Assembly (NCBI RefSeq): GCF_013204825.1
Contig: NZ_JABMKV010000001.1
Location: 434,001 to 498,000, forward strand
DNA: 64,000 nt
Source: Pedobacter boryungensis
Lineage (GTDB): Bacteria > Bacteroidota > Bacteroidia > Sphingobacteriales > Sphingobacteriaceae
Direction of reading: 5' to 3'
In this document: piece after piece, positions 17,953-27,899 of the stretch
How the letters are laid out: the number at the start of each line of letters is the position of its first letter
Numbering within the stretch: position 1 is the stretch's first letter
The notes under the pieces: generated by a model
Databases searched by the model: none
What the model was told of the DNA's origin: nothing
The model's input: the letters and a program-made list of their open reading frames with translations, nothing else
Made by a program: the position numbers and the translations under genes

Positions 17953-18137
17953 TAATTTTTAATCTATTTTTTTCGATCAATTTTAAATTTTTATGTTGAT
18001 TTTTCAATTTTTTTAGTGAAAACATGATTTTTTTGTTGAAAATTCAAAAAATGTTTAGAAATACATCCTAAAAATATTTTTTCAGAAACTTATGGAATAG
18101 TTCGATACCTAACATCATAGTTAAAAAACTTAAAACT

Positions 18138-18977
18138 ATGTTTAACAACTCATCAAATTTATATGGTAGCGAGTGGCTCGCTCTCGTATTTAGTAACAGA
18201 AACAAAAATTATGGAGCTTATGAGTTAAGATCTCAATCTTCATCAATTTTAACCAAGTCTTTGTTTATCGCCGGTGCTGTGTTTATTTCCATGTTTGTTA
18301 TTCCATTGTTATATGCGCATTTTAAACCAGCACCTGAGGTTTTAACAACTAGGGTAATTGAAATTGCAAATCCTGAGGCTATTCATGAAATGAAAAAAGA
18401 AGAGCCCAAAAAAGAAGAACCGATTAAAAAAGCAGAGCCGGTTAAACAACAAGTTGCTGCTAAGAGTGTAAGTATTAGTGTTAAAGTAGTTGCTGATCCA
18501 GTTGATAATACTCCTCCACCAACAACTGCACAAATACAAAACTCAGTTATCAGTAGTACTCCACAAGAGGGGGCAGAAGGAAAAGGAAATATTGAACCTA
18601 TATCGAATACTGGTGGAAGTGGTTTGGGTACCGCTCCAGATGGAGCTAACGATACTAAAATATATGAAGGTGGAGTTGAAAACTATCCAGAATTCCCAGG
18701 TGGAATGGCGGCTTGGTCTAAATTTATTCAGAAGAATTTAAAATACCCATATATGGCTCAGGATGCTGGAATTCAGGGAAAGGTATTTTTAAGTTTTGTA
18801 GTGGAGAAAGATGGATCTATTACTGATGTTCAAGTTACAAGAGGTATTGGATATGGTTGTGATGATGAGGCGGTAAGGGTAATTAAGAAATCACCTAGAT
18901 GGAAAGCTGGCTCGCAAAATAACCAAACGGTTAGAGTTCGTTATAGTATGCCTATTAGTTATATGCTAAGTCAATAG
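18138..18977 (+). CDS. tonB: Energy transducer TonB
   Basis: TonB couples inner-membrane proton motive force to outer-membrane receptors. Residues 1-40 are cytosolic (with EWLALVFSNRNKNYGAYELR, a motif of Bacteroidota TonBs), a single transmembrane segment spans about 41-61, a Lys/Glu/Pro-rich spacer covers about 85-110, and the C-terminal TonB domain covers about 190-279 (YPEFPGGMAAWSKFIQKNL, GKVFLSFVVEKDGSI). It could energise the receptors in this window, which is inference. A terminator follows. Confidence 0.92.
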   Translation: MFNNSSNLYGSEWLALVFSNRNKNYGAYELRSQSSSILTKSLFIAGAVFISMFVIPLLYAHFKPAPEVLTTRVIEIANPEAIHEMKKEEPKKEEPIKKAEPVKQQVAAKSVSISVKVVADPVDNTPPPTTAQIQNSVISSTPQEGAEGKGNIEPISNTGGSGLGTAPDGANDTKIYEGGVENYPEFPGGMAAWSKFIQKNLKYPYMAQDAGIQGKVFLSFVVEKDGSITDVQVTRGIGYGCDDEAVRVIKKSPRWKAGSQNNQTVRVRYSMPISYMLSQ

Positions 18978-18997
18978 TTTTTGTAATACTCATTTAT

Positions 18998-19046
18998 AAA
19001 TCCATAATCTTGAATTATTAATCAATTAAAGGTTATGGATTTTTTG
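18998..19046 (+). terminator. Terminator of tonB
   Basis: AAATCCATAATCTT and AAGGTTATGGATTT pair with one wobble, followed by a T-run. It lies between the convergent tonB and asnB genes. Confidence 0.8.
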
Positions 19047-19058
19047 ATCCAAACTAAT

Positions 19059-20900
19059 TTAAGCCATCCATTTTTGATACCACATTTGAAATTGTAGTAA
19101 TAACCAGACCTTTTGAGCATTATGTGCAGTTGAATTTGCATAAAAGGCAGATTTAATTCTTAAAACTTCATCAGTTTTTAAAAAATCATGCTGATTTAAA
19201 TTTTCTGGAGATAAGTGATGCGCTATTAAAGGAGCAAAAGTTGTTTTGAGCCACGATGCTAAAGGAATAACAAATCCTTTTTTAGGTTTATTCATCAAGC
19301 TTTTTGGGATGTATTTATTGGTAATCTTTTTAAGCAGATATTTTTGCTCACCATCTTTAATAAACCATTTGGAATCAAGCGTGGTTAAATAAGCTATTAA
19401 ATCCGTTTTTAATAACGCGTCTCTATTGTCAATACCATAATGCATAAAGCATTTGTCACTGATAGAAAGAATGTTATTAGGTAAATAATCATGTAAATCG
19501 TGAATTAAAAGATCTTTTATGTTTTGCGCTTTATTATTAGATCGAGTAGAAAAATTGTACTCGCCATTTAACAACCTATTAATTTCTACTGTGGTAAAAC
19601 AGGCATTAATTGCAAGGTATTTATTTAGTAAACCGTCAGCTTCTAAAACTTCTTCCATTTTCGGCTGAGTTTTCTTCAAGAAACTGATGTAAGTGTCTTT
19701 TAAAAACTTTGGAATACGTTTATGTACTAATTCCTCTAATTTAATTGCTTTGGCATATGTTCTATAACCTCCAAATAATTCATCTCCACCTTCGGCTCCT
19801 AACAAAACCTTAACCTCTTTCTTTGCTTTTTCTGCTATAAAAAGTAAGGGAAGAACTACGCTATCTCCAACTGGTTCATCAAAAATATGAGGCAAATTTT
19901 TAACTATTGTTAAAGCCTCATCTTTGTTAAGGTAATATTCGTGATGATTAGTTTTTAAATATTCAGCAATTTTACTCGCTTGCGGAGCTTCGTCTAGTTT
20001 TTCATTTTTAAAGCCAACTGTAAAAGTCTTTATGCGCTTCGTTTGATTTTTTTGTAAAATGGCAGCTACGGTAGAACTATCATATCCACCACTTAATAAA
20101 ACGCCTACAGGTACATCAGCAACATTTCTTTTCAAAATAGACTCTGTTAAATGTTCCTCTATTTTTTCTGAAATTTGAGTTTCATTTTCTACATCAGATT
20201 TTACTACAGGAGGGAAGTTTAACTTAAGAAGACTATCATAACTATTTCCACTATGTAAATCTAAAGTTGTAAACGTTCCTTTTTTAAATTTGAAAATATG
20301 TTCGTAAACTGTTTCATCATTTGTAAAATACCCATACCTAAAAAAGGATGCTAGTGCATTTTTATTGATGCTTTTCTGAACTACATTATAGGCAAATAAT
20401 GCGCTAATTTCTGAAGCAAATATGTAGCAACCCTTATTTTTATAATAGTATATGGGTTTGGCGCCAATTTCATCTTTAGCAATAATTAATTGATTTAATT
20501 TTCTATCTATTAACGCAAAAGCAAAAGAACCATCCAGTTTTTCAAATGATTTTGTGCCCCATTTCTTATAACTCTCTATAATAACTTCAGTATCTGTTAA
20601 GGTAGAAAATATAACGCCGTACTTGATTAGCGTTTCCCTTAACTCTAAATAATTATAAATGGTGCCGTTAAACGTAATGCTGTAATTGCCACAGGTTGAT
20701 GTTAAGGGCTGTAATGCTTTTTCACTTAAATCTATTGTAGCCAGGCGCTCATTAGCTATGCCTAGGGTGTAATGTTCTTTTTGGTCGAAAATAAGGCCGC
20801 TACCATTACCACCTCGATGGATTAAAGCTGCAGAGGCTTTTTTAAGATTAGCTTCACTTATGCTATGGTTATGATCAATAAATCCCGTTATTCCACACAT
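19059..20900 (-). CDS. asnB: Asparagine synthase (glutamine-hydrolysing)
   Basis: This enzyme makes asparagine from aspartate, using glutamine as nitrogen donor and ATP. The class II glutaminase domain begins at Cys2 (MCGITGFID), with RLATIDLS and the FNGTIYNY loop. The synthetase domain has the PP-loop GVLLSGGYDSSTVAA, and GAEGGDELFGGY downstream. It is 613 residues. Some family members instead modify peptidoglycan or exopolysaccharide precursors; nothing nearby favours that. A TAAGTTTG box on the minus strand at 21049-21042 could be its -7, with a leader of about 140 bases. Confidence 0.9.
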   Translation of the reverse strand: MCGITGFIDHNHSISEANLKKASAALIHRGGNGSGLIFDQKEHYTLGIANERLATIDLSEKALQPLTSTCGNYSITFNGTIYNYLELRETLIKYGVIFSTLTDTEVIIESYKKWGTKSFEKLDGSFAFALIDRKLNQLIIAKDEIGAKPIYYYKNKGCYIFASEISALFAYNVVQKSINKNALASFFRYGYFTNDETVYEHIFKFKKGTFTTLDLHSGNSYDSLLKLNFPPVVKSDVENETQISEKIEEHLTESILKRNVADVPVGVLLSGGYDSSTVAAILQKNQTKRIKTFTVGFKNEKLDEAPQASKIAEYLKTNHHEYYLNKDEALTIVKNLPHIFDEPVGDSVVLPLLFIAEKAKKEVKVLLGAEGGDELFGGYRTYAKAIKLEELVHKRIPKFLKDTYISFLKKTQPKMEEVLEADGLLNKYLAINACFTTVEINRLLNGEYNFSTRSNNKAQNIKDLLIHDLHDYLPNNILSISDKCFMHYGIDNRDALLKTDLIAYLTTLDSKWFIKDGEQKYLLKKITNKYIPKSLMNKPKKGFVIPLASWLKTTFAPLIAHHLSPENLNQHDFLKTDEVLRIKSAFYANSTAHNAQKVWLLLQFQMWYQKWMA

Positions 20901-21093
20901 AAGTTTAATTAGAATTTGAGCATAATTGCTCCTCTATCTTCCGTTAATATTTGGTTATTTGTTATAAAATTCTATTCGTCAATTCTAAAATAATTTAAAT
21001 AGTATTCTATGAAATGTTTTAGTTTGAGGTTTTATTAGCATCAAACTTACAAATATTGAGCCAAGTTAGTTATTTTAAAAATGGCTAAATATT

Positions 21094-21123
21094 AAAAAAG
21101 CTACCCTAATTATGGATAGCTTT
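21094..21123 (-). terminator. Terminator of purL
   Basis: On the minus strand AAAGCTATCC and GGGTAGCTTT pair with one wobble around a seven-base loop, followed by a T-run. It starts a few bases beyond the purL stop. Confidence 0.88.
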
Positions 21124-21129
21124 CAGGTT

Positions 21130-24100
21130 TTATTTACTGTGTTGCTCTACCCATTTTCTAGCGTTTACAAAAGCTTCCATCCAAGGGGAAACTTCATCTT
21201 TTCTTCCCTTAGGGTAATTGGCCCAATGCCATTGAAACAACGAACGCTCAATATGTGGCATCATCACTAAGTGCCTACCTGTTTCATCACATAACATAGC
21301 TGTATTGTAGTCAGATCCGTTAGGGCTAGCAGGATAACTTTCATATGCATATTTAGAAACGATCTGATATTGATCTTCGCTGTAAGGCAATTGAAATCTT
21401 CCTTCACCATGTGATACCCAAACGCCTAATGTATTTCCTGCTAGTGTAGAAAGCATTACCGAATTGTTTTTTTGTATGGTTAAGGATGTGAAAATACTTT
21501 CGTGTTTGCCACTTTTGTTATGCAACATTTTTGGTTTTTCTGCGTGGTTTTTATTAATTAATCCAAGCTCTACAAATAATTGACACCCATTACAAACCCC
21601 CACAGACAGTGTATCTTCACGGTTAAAGAAGTTTTCTAAGGCAACTCTTGCTTTTTCATTGTACATAAATGCACCAGCCCAGCCTTTCGCAGAGCCTAAC
21701 ACATCAGAGTTAGAGAAACCGCCAACTGCACCGATAAACTTAATGTCTTCTAATGTTTCTCTGCCAGAAATTAAATCCGTCATGTGCACATCTTTCACGT
21801 CAAAACCTGCTAAATACATCGCATTAGCTAATTCACGCTCAGAATTACTTCCTTTTTCGCGAATAATCGCAGCTTTAGGTCTTGGTTTAGTACTGTCAAT
21901 TACTGGTTTTTTCCCATCAAATTGCTGTGGAAACGTATAATTTAAAACCTGATTTTTATAGTTGTCAAAACGTTCTTTTGCTAAACCGTTTCCAGTCTGT
22001 TTGCTGTCTAATAAATAAGAAGTTTTGAACCAGACATCACGTAAATGGTCTATTTCAAAAGAGAAATTGTCAGTTGCATTTTTTATTTCTAGCGCAGCTG
22101 AAGTAGTAACGTTACCAATTTTGTGTAATGTTATATTGTGCTGAGCAAAAACACTTTCTACTGTAGCATCAGCTTGGAAAACGATCCCTATATTTTCTGA
22201 GAATAATAATTTAACACTATCAGCTTCGCCTAAAGAGGTTAAATCTAATGTTGCACCCAAATTGCGATCGGCAAAACACATTTCTAGTAAAGTAGTAATT
22301 AAACCACCGCTACCAATATCATGTCCTGCTTGAATTTTCTCTTCCTTAATTAACTGTTGGATGAGATTAAATGACTGTTTAAATGCTTCGGCATCCTTAA
22401 CATCTGGAGTTTCTGCACCGATTTTATTTAAAATTTGTGCAAAAGAAGAACCTCCTAGTTTATAACTGTCGTTAGAAAGGTTGATGTAATAAATTGAGCC
22501 GCCATCTTTTTGTAAAACAGGTTCAACAACTTTCGTAATATCATCGCAATTGCCACCTGCAGAAATAATCACAGTTCCTGGCGCAATTACATCACCATCC
22601 TTGTATTTTTGCTTCATTGAGAGTGAATCTTTTCCCGTTGGGATATTGATTCCAAGTTCAATAGCAAAATCTGAGCAAGCTTTTACAGCTTCGTATAATC
22701 TTGCGTCCTCGCCTTCATTTTTACAAGCCCACATCCAGTTTGCCGAAAGAGAAACGGATTTTAACCCATCTTTTAATGGTGCCCAAACTATATTTGAAAG
22801 CGCTTCTGAAATGGCAATTCTACTTCCTGCGCCTGCGTCAATTAATGCAGATAGGGGAGCATGACCAATTGAAGTTGCAATGCCTTCTTTTCCTTGAAAA
22901 TCTAATGCCATTACCCCGCAATTGTTTAATGGTAATTGTAATGGTCCTGCGCATTGTTGTTTGGCAACCCTACCACCCACACATCTATCAACTTTGTTCG
23001 TTAACCAATCTTTACTTGCAACAGCTTCTAATTGTAGAACCTGTTCTAAATAATTGTTTAATAGTGTGTTATTATAGGTAATCGTTTGATAATTCTGGAC
23101 GATTTTTTTGTCCTCCATTACTACTTTCGGAGAACTACCAAACATATCCGCTAAAGCCAAATCCATTGGTTTAGCGCCAGAAGTAGCAGATTTGAAAGTA
23201 AAACGATGATTGCCTGTTACTTTCCCAACAGTATACATTGGCGAACGTTCACGGTCGGCAATCTTTTGCAAAGTTTCAATATGTTCGTTGTCAATCACCA
23301 ATCCCAAACGTTCTTGAGATTCGTTTCCAATAATTTCTTTTGCAGATAGTGTTGGATCACCTACTGGAAGATTATCTAAATTGATCAATCCTCCAGTTTC
23401 TTCAACCAATTCAGAAAGACAGTTTAAATGTCCACCAGCTCCATGATCGTGAATGGAAATAATCGAATTGTGATCGCTTTCTATCATTCCACGAACTGCA
23501 TTAGCAGCACGTTTTTGCATTTCTGGATTAGAGCGTTGAATCGCATTTAATTCGATTCCAGTTCCATGTTCGCCAGTATCAGCAGATGAAACTGCCGCTC
23601 CGCCCATTCCAATTCTATAATTTTCACCACCAAGAACGACAATGTTATCGCCCTCTTGTGGCTTTTTCTTCTTCGCCTGACTAGCTTTTCCGTAACCTAC
23701 ACCACCAGCCAACATAATTACTTTGTCGAAACCTAACTTACGGTTGTTCTCCTCGTGTTCAAAAGTTAAAACAGAACCTGTAATTAAAGGCTGACCAAAC
23801 TTATTGCCGAAATCAGTAGCACCGTTAGATGCTTTGATCAAAATATCCATTGGTGTTTGGTACAACCATTTTCTTTCCTCTACACCATTTTCCCAAGGAC
23901 GGCCTTCCTCTAAACGAGAAAGTGCTGTCATGTAAACTGCAGTTCCGGCTAAAGGCAATGAGCCTTGTCCGCCTGCCAAACGATCTCTAATTTCACCACC
24001 AGAACCAGTAGCTGCGCCATTAAAAGGTTCAACGGTTGTTGGGAAATTATGTGTTTCTGCTTTTAATGAAATTACAGATTCGAAATCGCTTGTGGCATAA

Positions 24101-24795
24101 TAATCTGGTTCATCGGCACGTTTTGGTGCAAATTGCTGTACAACCGGACCTTTAATAAATGCAACGTTATCTTTATAGGCAGAAACAATATCATTTGGAT
24201 TTGTTTCTGATGTTTTACGAATTAATTTGAATAAAGATGTAGGTTGTTCTACGCCATCAATGACAAATTTCCCATTAAAAATTTTATGACGGCAATGCTC
24301 CGAATTCACTTGAGAAAAACCGAACACCTCTGAGTCTGTTAATGGGCGTTCAAGTTTTTTAGCTAATGAATTTAAATAATCAACTTCTTCATCACTTAAA
24401 GAAAGCCCTTCTTGTTTATTATAGGCTGCAATATCTGTAATCTCTAAAATGGGCTCAGGTTTAATGTTAATGGTATAAACATCTTGATCTAAAACTTCAT
24501 ATTTTTGAGAAAGCATTGGGTCATAATCAGAAAAATCTTTAGTAACCTTTTTAAATTCTTCTATTCTGATTATACCTGTGATACTCATATTCTGAGTAAT
24601 TTCTACAGCGTTAGTACTCCAAGGCGTAATCATAGCCGCACGAGGGCCAACAAAATATCCAGTTAATTGGTCTTCATTTTGTTTTTTAGCACCGCCAAAT
24701 AACCATTCAAGTTTTGTAATATCAGTTGCAGATAAGGTTTGTTCTGTTTGTAAAACAAAAACCGCCTCAGATTGACTTAAGAAGAAATGAATCAT
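21130..24795 (-). CDS. purL: Phosphoribosylformylglycinamidine synthase, single chain
   Basis: Large-type PurL/FGAM synthase, converting FGAR to FGAM with ATP and glutamine. The PurS-like N-terminal region, linker (SQVNSEHCRHKIFNG) and first synthetase half (ETHNFPTTVEPFNGAATGSGGEIRD) are followed by a second half with GSGGLITTLLEMCFA. The C-terminal class I glutaminase domain has catalytic Cys in VGVCNGCQL and a His/Glu pair in WVSHGEGRF. The ATG at 24795 (MIHFFLS) gives 1221 residues; the longer frame starts with TTG at 24816 inside the -7 box. It is separated from purM by other genes. Confidence 0.97.
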   Translation of the reverse strand: MIHFFLSQSEAVFVLQTEQTLSATDITKLEWLFGGAKKQNEDQLTGYFVGPRAAMITPWSTNAVEITQNMSITGIIRIEEFKKVTKDFSDYDPMLSQKYEVLDQDVYTINIKPEPILEITDIAAYNKQEGLSLSDEEVDYLNSLAKKLERPLTDSEVFGFSQVNSEHCRHKIFNGKFVIDGVEQPTSLFKLIRKTSETNPNDIVSAYKDNVAFIKGPVVQQFAPKRADEPDYYATSDFESVISLKAETHNFPTTVEPFNGAATGSGGEIRDRLAGGQGSLPLAGTAVYMTALSRLEEGRPWENGVEERKWLYQTPMDILIKASNGATDFGNKFGQPLITGSVLTFEHEENNRKLGFDKVIMLAGGVGYGKASQAKKKKPQEGDNIVVLGGENYRIGMGGAAVSSADTGEHGTGIELNAIQRSNPEMQKRAANAVRGMIESDHNSIISIHDHGAGGHLNCLSELVEETGGLINLDNLPVGDPTLSAKEIIGNESQERLGLVIDNEHIETLQKIADRERSPMYTVGKVTGNHRFTFKSATSGAKPMDLALADMFGSSPKVVMEDKKIVQNYQTITYNNTLLNNYLEQVLQLEAVASKDWLTNKVDRCVGGRVAKQQCAGPLQLPLNNCGVMALDFQGKEGIATSIGHAPLSALIDAGAGSRIAISEALSNIVWAPLKDGLKSVSLSANWMWACKNEGEDARLYEAVKACSDFAIELGINIPTGKDSLSMKQKYKDGDVIAPGTVIISAGGNCDDITKVVEPVLQKDGGSIYYINLSNDSYKLGGSSFAQILNKIGAETPDVKDAEAFKQSFNLIQQLIKEEKIQAGHDIGSGGLITTLLEMCFADRNLGATLDLTSLGEADSVKLLFSENIGIVFQADATVESVFAQHNITLHKIGNVTTSAALEIKNATDNFSFEIDHLRDVWFKTSYLLDSKQTGNGLAKERFDNYKNQVLNYTFPQQFDGKKPVIDSTKPRPKAAIIREKGSNSERELANAMYLAGFDVKDVHMTDLISGRETLEDIKFIGAVGGFSNSDVLGSAKGWAGAFMYNEKARVALENFFNREDTLSVGVCNGCQLFVELGLINKNHAEKPKMLHNKSGKHESIFTSLTIQKNNSVMLSTLAGNTLGVWVSHGEGRFQLPYSEDQYQIVSKYAYESYPASPNGSDYNTAMLCDETGRHLVMMPHIERSLFQWHWANYPKGRKDEVSPWMEAFVNARKWVEQHSK

Positions 24796-24813
24796 GCTTG
24801 TTTTTTGAAGATG

Positions 24814-24821
24814 CAAATTTA
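24814..24821 (-). promoter_or_regulatory. -7 box of purL
   Basis: TAAATTTG on the minus strand matches TAnnTTTG, 18 bases before the ATG at 24795. Confidence 0.5.
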
Positions 24822-24867
24822 GCTTTAAAATTTTAAAAACACCAGTTAAAGCAGGGAATATATTCGA

Positions 24868-24875
24868 TACTTTTG
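24868..24875 (+). promoter_or_regulatory. -7 box of the VOC gene
   Basis: TACTTTTG matches TAnnTTTG, 24 bases before the ATG at 24900. Its existence rules out the upstream TTG at 24873 as the start. Confidence 0.5.
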
Positions 24876-24899
24876 TTTAAAAAATCATCATATTTAAAA

Positions 24900-25283
24900 A
24901 TGTTCAAGCGCATTCATCACATTGCTATTATTTGTGCAGATTATAAAGTTTCTAAAGATTTTTATGTCAATAAATTAGGCTTTGAGATCATAGCAGAAGT
25001 GTATCGAGCAGAGCGGAAATCTTATAAATTAGATTTAGCTGTAAATGGCACTTATCAAATTGATCTTTTTTCTTTTGAAAGTCCAGCAGACAGACCATCA
25101 AGACCAGAAGCTACAGGTTTAAGGCATTTAGCTTTTGAAGTTGACAATGTTGAAGCAACAAGTTTAGTACTTAACCAAAAAGGAATAACAACTGAGCCTA
25201 TTCGTGTGGATGAATTTACAGGGAAGAAATTTACTTTTTTTACAGATCCTGATGGATTGCCTTTAGAGATTTATCAACAATAA
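24900..25283 (+). CDS. VOC family (glyoxalase-like) protein
   Basis: A 127-residue protein of the vicinal oxygen chelate superfamily, the fold of glyoxalase I. It has the betaalphabetabetabeta pattern in two halves: RIHHIAIICADYKVSKDFYVNKLGFEI, then GLRHLAFEVDNVEATSLVLNQKGI, ending DPDGLPLEIYQ with the last metal-ligand Glu. It resembles the GloA2/SMU1112c-like subgroup. The stop is one base from the start of the tRNA methyltransferase gene, so the two are co-transcribed. Confidence 0.85.
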   Translation: MFKRIHHIAIICADYKVSKDFYVNKLGFEIIAEVYRAERKSYKLDLAVNGTYQIDLFSFESPADRPSRPEATGLRHLAFEVDNVEATSLVLNQKGITTEPIRVDEFTGKKFTFFTDPDGLPLEIYQQ

Positions 25284-25284
25284 A

Positions 25285-25989
25285 ATGAGTTCACTTTTTA
25301 AGTTTAAACAGTTTGAAGTGGACCAGCAGGGCTGTGCCATGAAAATAAACACAGATGGCGTACTGCTAGCAGCATTAGTAGAAAGCGACCAACCACATTG
25401 CATTTTAGATATTGGTACTGGAACAGGAGTTATCGCCTTAATGTTAGCGCAAAGATTTAATAATGCTTACGTTGAAGCGATAGAGATTGATGACGAAGCC
25501 TCAAAAACCGCAGATAGAAACTTCAAATCCTCAATTTTTAGCAATAGATTAAATAATAACAATATTTCAATAGAACAATATACCAGTGCTCATCAATTCG
25601 ATTTGATTGTTTCTAATCCACCTTATTTTACTAATGATTTAAAAAATACAGAAGAAAAGAAGGGAATTGCTAGACATACAAATGAAGAGTTTTTTAATGA
25701 CTTAATTATAAAAGTAAATGCATTATTGACTGAGAATGGGAGTTTTTGGTTTGTATTGCCAATTAAACAAACAGAACTTCTGATCGATAATGGAGCGAAG
25801 TGTGGTTTATCGGTCGCTAAACAAATTCATTTGCATTCTGATGAAAGCAAACCAGAATTTCGACGCATAGTTTGTTTAAAAAGAACTTCGAAAGTTCCTA
25901 TTTACGAACACTTTTATATTTATGAAAGTGAAAAAGTGTACACTAAAGCTTATAAGAATTTACTAAAGGATTTCTTTTTAGGATATTAA
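25285..25989 (+). CDS. trmN6: tRNA1(Val) (adenine-37-N6)-methyltransferase
   Basis: This S-adenosylmethionine-dependent enzyme (YfiC/TrmN6 family) methylates A37 of tRNA-Val. The AdoMet motif is ILDIGTGTGVIALMLAQR, and the N6-adenine catalytic motif NPPY is in IVSNPPYFTND, followed by the family block IARHTNEEFFNDL. The length of 234 is typical. It is second in an operon with the VOC protein. Confidence 0.88.
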   Translation: MSSLFKFKQFEVDQQGCAMKINTDGVLLAALVESDQPHCILDIGTGTGVIALMLAQRFNNAYVEAIEIDDEASKTADRNFKSSIFSNRLNNNNISIEQYTSAHQFDLIVSNPPYFTNDLKNTEEKKGIARHTNEEFFNDLIIKVNALLTENGSFWFVLPIKQTELLIDNGAKCGLSVAKQIHLHSDESKPEFRRIVCLKRTSKVPIYEHFYIYESEKVYTKAYKNLLKDFFLGY

Positions 25990-25997
25990 CACCTTTT

Positions 25998-26055
25998 TCG
26001 TCATCTCATTGTTTTCCCGTCATCTCGACTGCAGCGCAGCGAAATGGAGAGACCT
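25998..26055. repeat. Dispersed intergenic repeat element
   Basis: It has CGTCATCTC twice (25999 and 26018). The part 26019-26054 is, in reverse orientation, the same sequence as the right end of the element at 14241-14345, sharing GTCATCTCGACTG, AGCGCAGCG and GGAGAGA blocks. The rest of the 217-base gap to 26210 shows no feature. Confidence 0.75.
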
Positions 26056-26209
26056 TTTACAAATGGTTTCTTTTTAGCAAACTTCCTTGCGTTAAATTAG
26101 AATTGCTGAATTCGCTTTTCTATCTATAAATTTGATCGATGAAACATCAAAGCATACAGCAATGTTATGTTCATGTTAGTTTCATCTCATTAAAACAAAC
26201 GATATATTG

Positions 26210-26701
26210 ATGAAAAAGATAGGCCTACTTTCTGATACACATGGTTTTTTAGACGATGCAGTATTTAAATATTTTGATGAATGTGATGAAATATGGCATG
26301 CTGGAGATTTTGGTGCAAATGTAGCTGAGCCTTTAGCGGCGTTTAAACCATTGCGTGGAGTATATGGTAATATCGATGGAAAGGATATTCGGTCGACCTA
26401 TCCCGAAAATTTACGGTTTATGTGTGAGGATGTGGATGTTTGGATGACGCACATTGGCGGTTATCCTAATCATTACGCTCCACAAGTAAAAGCGGAAATA
26501 TACACTAAGCCGCCAATGCTATTTATCAGCGGCCACTCACATATTTTAAAAGTGATTTTTGATGAAAAAATAAAATGTTTACATATTAACCCCGGTGCGG
26601 CTGGAAAACATGGCTGGCATAAAGTAAGAACTTTGATTCGTTTTTGCATTTCGGCAGAAAAAATACATACCTTAGAGGCCATAGAGTTAGGGAATAGATA
26701 A
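26210..26701 (+). CDS. YfcE/MJ0936-type phosphodiesterase
   Basis: A small cytosolic metallophosphoesterase. The metal-binding motifs are LLSDTHGFLDD, IWHAGDFG, VYGNIDGKDI and ISGHSHILKV, with NPGAAGKHGWH at the end. The length is 163 from ATG 26210; a TTG at 26207 is the alternative. These enzymes hydrolyse simple phosphodiesters in vitro, and the biological substrate is usually unknown. It is 24 bases upstream of fbp and probably co-transcribed. Confidence 0.88.
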   Translation: MKKIGLLSDTHGFLDDAVFKYFDECDEIWHAGDFGANVAEPLAAFKPLRGVYGNIDGKDIRSTYPENLRFMCEDVDVWMTHIGGYPNHYAPQVKAEIYTKPPMLFISGHSHILKVIFDEKIKCLHINPGAAGKHGWHKVRTLIRFCISAEKIHTLEAIELGNR

Positions 26702-26725
26702 CGTAACAAATACACTAAGTAAAAT

Positions 26726-27802
26726 ATGTCGGGTATAAAAACATTAGGTCAATTCATTATTGAAAAACAGTTAGACTTTCCTTATGCAAAAGGCGAACTT
26801 TCAAGATTATTAAGAGACATTGGTATCGCTTCAAAAATTGTAAATAGAGAAGTAAATAAAGCAGGTTTGGTAGATATTTTGGGCGATGCCGGCACAACAA
26901 ATATCCAAGGAGAAGGACAAAAAAAGTTAGATGTATACGCTAATGAGCAATTTATATCTGCCTTAACCAGTGGCGGGGAATGTTGTATTGTTGCGACAGA
27001 GGAAGAAGATGAGTTCGTCCCAATCGACTCACCGGTTTCTAAAAATGCCAAATATATTGTGTGTATCGATCCTTTAGATGGGTCATCAAACATTGATTGT
27101 AATGTTGCCGTTGGTACCATATTTTCAATTTATCGCAGAAAATCAGTAGATGGCAATGCTACATTAGCCGATGTTTTACAAAAAGGAACAGAACAAGTTG
27201 CAGCAGGTTATGTAATTTACGGTTCCTCAACCATGCTGGTGTACACCACAGGCAAAGGGGTAAATGGTTTCACCTTAGATCCATCCATCGGTGAATTTTG
27301 TTTATCACATCCTAACATGAAAATACCAGAGGATGGTATTATCTACTCTATAAATGAAGGTAATTATGTGCATTTTCCAGATGGTGTAAAGAAATACCTT
27401 AAATATGCTCAGGTAGAAGATTTAGCTACGAAAAGACCCTATACATCAAGGTATATTGGTTCGATGGTTGCTGATATTCACCGTAATTTAATAAAAGGCG
27501 GTATTTATATTTACCCAACCACTGCAGCTTCACCAAATGGAAAGTTGAGATTATTGTATGAATGTAACCCGATGGCTTTTATTATTGAACAAGCTGGCGG
27601 TATAGCCTCAGATGGTTTAAATCGAATTTTAGACATCGAGCCTACAGAATTGCACCAGCGTACTTCGATCTTTATCGGCTCAGCAAAAATGGTGAGAATG
27701 GCAGAGGCCTTAATGGCCGAATATTCCCCAGTTAAAAGCTTATCGAACGAAAGATCCGAAGAAAAATTACAGCAAATGGGTGTTGTAGGAGGGATAGATT
27801 AA
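26726..27802 (+). CDS. fbp: Fructose-1,6-bisphosphatase class I
   Basis: The gluconeogenic enzyme that dephosphorylates fructose-1,6-bisphosphate. The metal-binding signature [20 protein letters not shown] is intact, with EEEDEF upstream and the substrate-binding [23 protein letters not shown] and [21 protein letters not shown] later. The length of 358 is slightly above the usual 330-340. It is second in a two-gene unit with the phosphodiesterase. Confidence 0.95.
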   Translation: MSGIKTLGQFIIEKQLDFPYAKGELSRLLRDIGIASKIVNREVNKAGLVDILGDAGTTNIQGEGQKKLDVYANEQFISALTSGGECCIVATEEEDEFVPIDSPVSKNAKYIVCIDPLDGSSNIDCNVAVGTIFSIYRRKSVDGNATLADVLQKGTEQVAAGYVIYGSSTMLVYTTGKGVNGFTLDPSIGEFCLSHPNMKIPEDGIIYSINEGNYVHFPDGVKKYLKYAQVEDLATKRPYTSRYIGSMVADIHRNLIKGGIYIYPTTAASPNGKLRLLYECNPMAFIIEQAGGIASDGLNRILDIEPTELHQRTSIFIGSAKMVRMAEALMAEYSPVKSLSNERSEEKLQQMGVVGGID

Positions 27803-27876
27803 TCCAATTTTATATTAACCTCATTTTTACAAATACAGTTTATTCATCCTTTACTAGGAAAAAGAATTTGCTGTCT

Positions 27877-27884
27877 TATCTTTG
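27877..27884 (+). promoter_or_regulatory. -7 box upstream of unknown gene
   Basis: TATCTTTG is a perfect TAnnTTTG, 15 bases before the ATG at 27900. Confidence 0.5.
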
Positions 27885-27899
27885 CAAAAAAAGAACGAG

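Noticed and set aside
21659-23081. Long open frames antisense to purL
   Set aside because: They lie opposite strongly conserved purL domains, lack plausible starts and show no recognisable domain, so they are shadows of purL.
24796-24816. Upstream TTG start for purL
   Set aside because: The codon is within the -7 box TAAATTTG, so it cannot be in the transcript; the ATG at 24795 fits the family N-terminus.
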